64,000 nt of DNA from Nonomuraea turcica (GTDB lineage: Bacteria; Actinomycetota; Actinomycetes; Streptosporangiales; Streptosporangiaceae), in contig NZ_JAUZQF010000001.1 of assembly GCF_030718205.1 (NCBI RefSeq), forward strand, positions 434,001 through 498,000. The letters run 5' to 3'. A model generated the notes under the pieces. That model was not told where the DNA came from. It did no database searches and saw nothing but the letters and a program-made list of their open reading frames with translations. This document shows positions 63,801 to 64,000 of this stretch, in pieces (within the stretch, counting starts at the first letter, position 1; each line of letters opens with the position of its first letter). The translations under genes and the position numbers were made by a program.

Positions 63801-64000
63801 GGCGGCGACCGGCGGATCGGGCAGCGCCCAGCTGACCTGGACGGCCTCGACCGACAACGTGGGCGTGACCGGGTACACCGTCCACCGGTCCGCCACCGCC
63901 GGCTTCACCCCGTCCGGCGCCAACCAGGTGGGCTCGACCGCGAGCACGTCGTTCACCGACTCGGGTGTCGAGGCGGGCACGTACTACTACCGCGTCGTGG
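60877..64000 (+). CDS. Secreted PQQ-type sugar dehydrogenase with PKD, LamG and FN3 domains (3' truncated)
   Basis: This reading frame runs past the window edge (at least 1041 codons). A signal peptide (GLALVAPSAAQA) covers about residues 1-28. Residues ~30-490 form a six-bladed glucose/sorbosone-dehydrogenase propeller, with NPANIEFASDGRVFVAEKSG at the start, GLLGMALHPDFP and GEVGWNTWEEINRI. Then come a PKD domain (about 495-570), a PKD-like and a beta segment, a LamG/concanavalin-like domain (about 755-950) and an FN3 domain from ~970. GTG with AAGGGG upstream. It probably oxidises or binds extracellular sugars; the PQQ site cannot be verified by eye. Confidence 0.85.
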   Translation, partial: MLRRLCHALLSVLLLTTGLALVAPSAAQALPGSFQKQVVFSGLTNPANIEFASDGRVFVAEKSGLIKVFDSITDTTATIYADLRTQVHNFWDRGLLGMALHPDFPADPRIYVLYAYDAVPGGTAPRWGTAGVSGDPCPTPPGATGDGCLITGRLSSLAPSGSSVVETPLITDWCQQHPSHSVGDLKFGSDGMLYASGGDGASFNFADYGQDNLTSSDITPDNPCGDPPSPVGTALTPPAAEGGALRSQDPRTSGDPASLNGTTIRIDPDTGAAAPGNPNAGSSDPNLARIIAYGQRNPFRITIRPGTSEVWAGEVGWNTWEEINRIADPTGPVNNFGWPCYEGSGRQGGYDNLNLTLCENLYAAGAAAHAQPYFAWNHGSRPAPNDPCPSGGSSSSGVAFYNGGSYPDAYDGAMFFSDYSRSCVWVMTKGANGLPDPATIATFDSGIPAVEVQTGPGGDLFAVDYANGQIIRYIYNNTPPSAVIGASATSGNAPLAVNFTSAGSADADGDPLTFRWDLDGDGEFDDSTSATPSFTYTQPGSYVVKLRADDGRGGRGDATVTINVSNTPPAAAIGSPSSSLTWAVGDTIAFSGTGTDAQDGTIPGSRMSWKLIMHHCPGTCHEHEITTFTGTSGSFAPPDHEYPAHLELRLTVTDAHGLTDTKSVTLQPKTVDLTFQTNPAGLQLGFNSEQTIAPFTRTVIVGSHNSISAPSPQSADGFSHTLVSWSDGGAATHNITAPATATTYTASYQQSQTPDGLVAAYAMDEGGGTSVVDASGKGNNGTAANTTWSVTGKYGQALSFNGTSSWVTAADSSTLRLTNGMTLEAWVRPASVTGWRTVLMKEFGTDLAYAIMGSGGSGPGAYIHTSSGANAPAPSNLPLNTWSHVAATYDGSTLRMFVNGTQVSTNLTGGNLRTGTSPLRIGGNSGSGEYFSGLIDEVRIYNKALTAAQIATDMNTPVGQQGPPDTQAPTAPGSLAATGGSGSAQLTWTASTDNVGVTGYTVHRSATAGFTPSGANQVGSTASTSFTDSGVEAGTYYYRVV

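Overview
The window comes from the chromosome of a GC-rich actinomycete. The evidence is strong G/C third-position bias, ATGA/GTGA-coupled operons, GTG starts, a MerR-type promoter with a near-leaderless mRNA, LAL-type LuxR regulators and an actinobacterial nuoI-N order. The gene content would fit Streptosporangiaceae such as Nonomuraea, but that genus is an inference.

Layout: (1) 1-7551 is the 3' end of the respiratory complex I operon (nuoI partial, J, K, L, M, N) followed by a polyprenyl diphosphate synthase, probably for the menaquinone side chain. (2) 7519-9226 holds rarD and msrA. (3) 9227-31010 is an accessory zone built from small gene modules and decayed copies of one another. The last ~99 bp of msrA recur at 10688, 15645 and 21210, with a degraded trace at 29838, so msrA looks like an integration or exchange hot spot. 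Cargo includes a PIN toxin-antitoxin pair, a LAL regulator flanked by two genes sharing one promoter/operator, cupin/TetR, a methyltransferase, an SGNH hydrolase, a Fic protein, Phd-type antitoxins, MerR with a membrane protein, a ureohydrolase-like protein and a second LspA. Fragments of toxin, antitoxin, MerR, membrane-protein and secreted-protein genes lie between them. (4) 31014-36098 carries an ABC exporter with a GbsR/MarR regulator and a flavin monooxygenase with a TetR regulator, each pair separated by a perfect palindrome. (5) 36117-37874 is an IS200/IS605-type element with an intact TnpB and a truncated TnpA. (6) 37904-43305 holds an aldo/keto reductase and NAD(P)-dependent reductase with a divergent LysR gene, then a NarL-type two-component system. 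(7) 43460-53316 mixes small enzymes, a large capsule-type glycosyltransferase-like protein and a GntR-controlled EamA exporter. An acetoacetate-decarboxylase-like gene here is bracketed by IS200/IS605 remnants. (8) 53596-60808 is a surface-glycan operon: polyprenyl-phosphate sugar-1-phosphate transferase, rmlA, rmlB, rmlD, a membrane-anchored EEP phosphatase-like protein, a WecG/TagA glycosyltransferase and an unknown helical protein. (9) 60877-64000 is the start of a secreted PQQ-type sugar dehydrogenase fused to PKD, LamG and FN3 domains, cut by the window edge.

The genes in (1) make a proton-pumping NADH dehydrogenase and probably its quinone tail. Those in (8) should assemble a rhamnose-containing lipid-linked glycan, but no rmlC is seen here. 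No rRNA, convincing tRNA, CRISPR array or integrase gene was seen.
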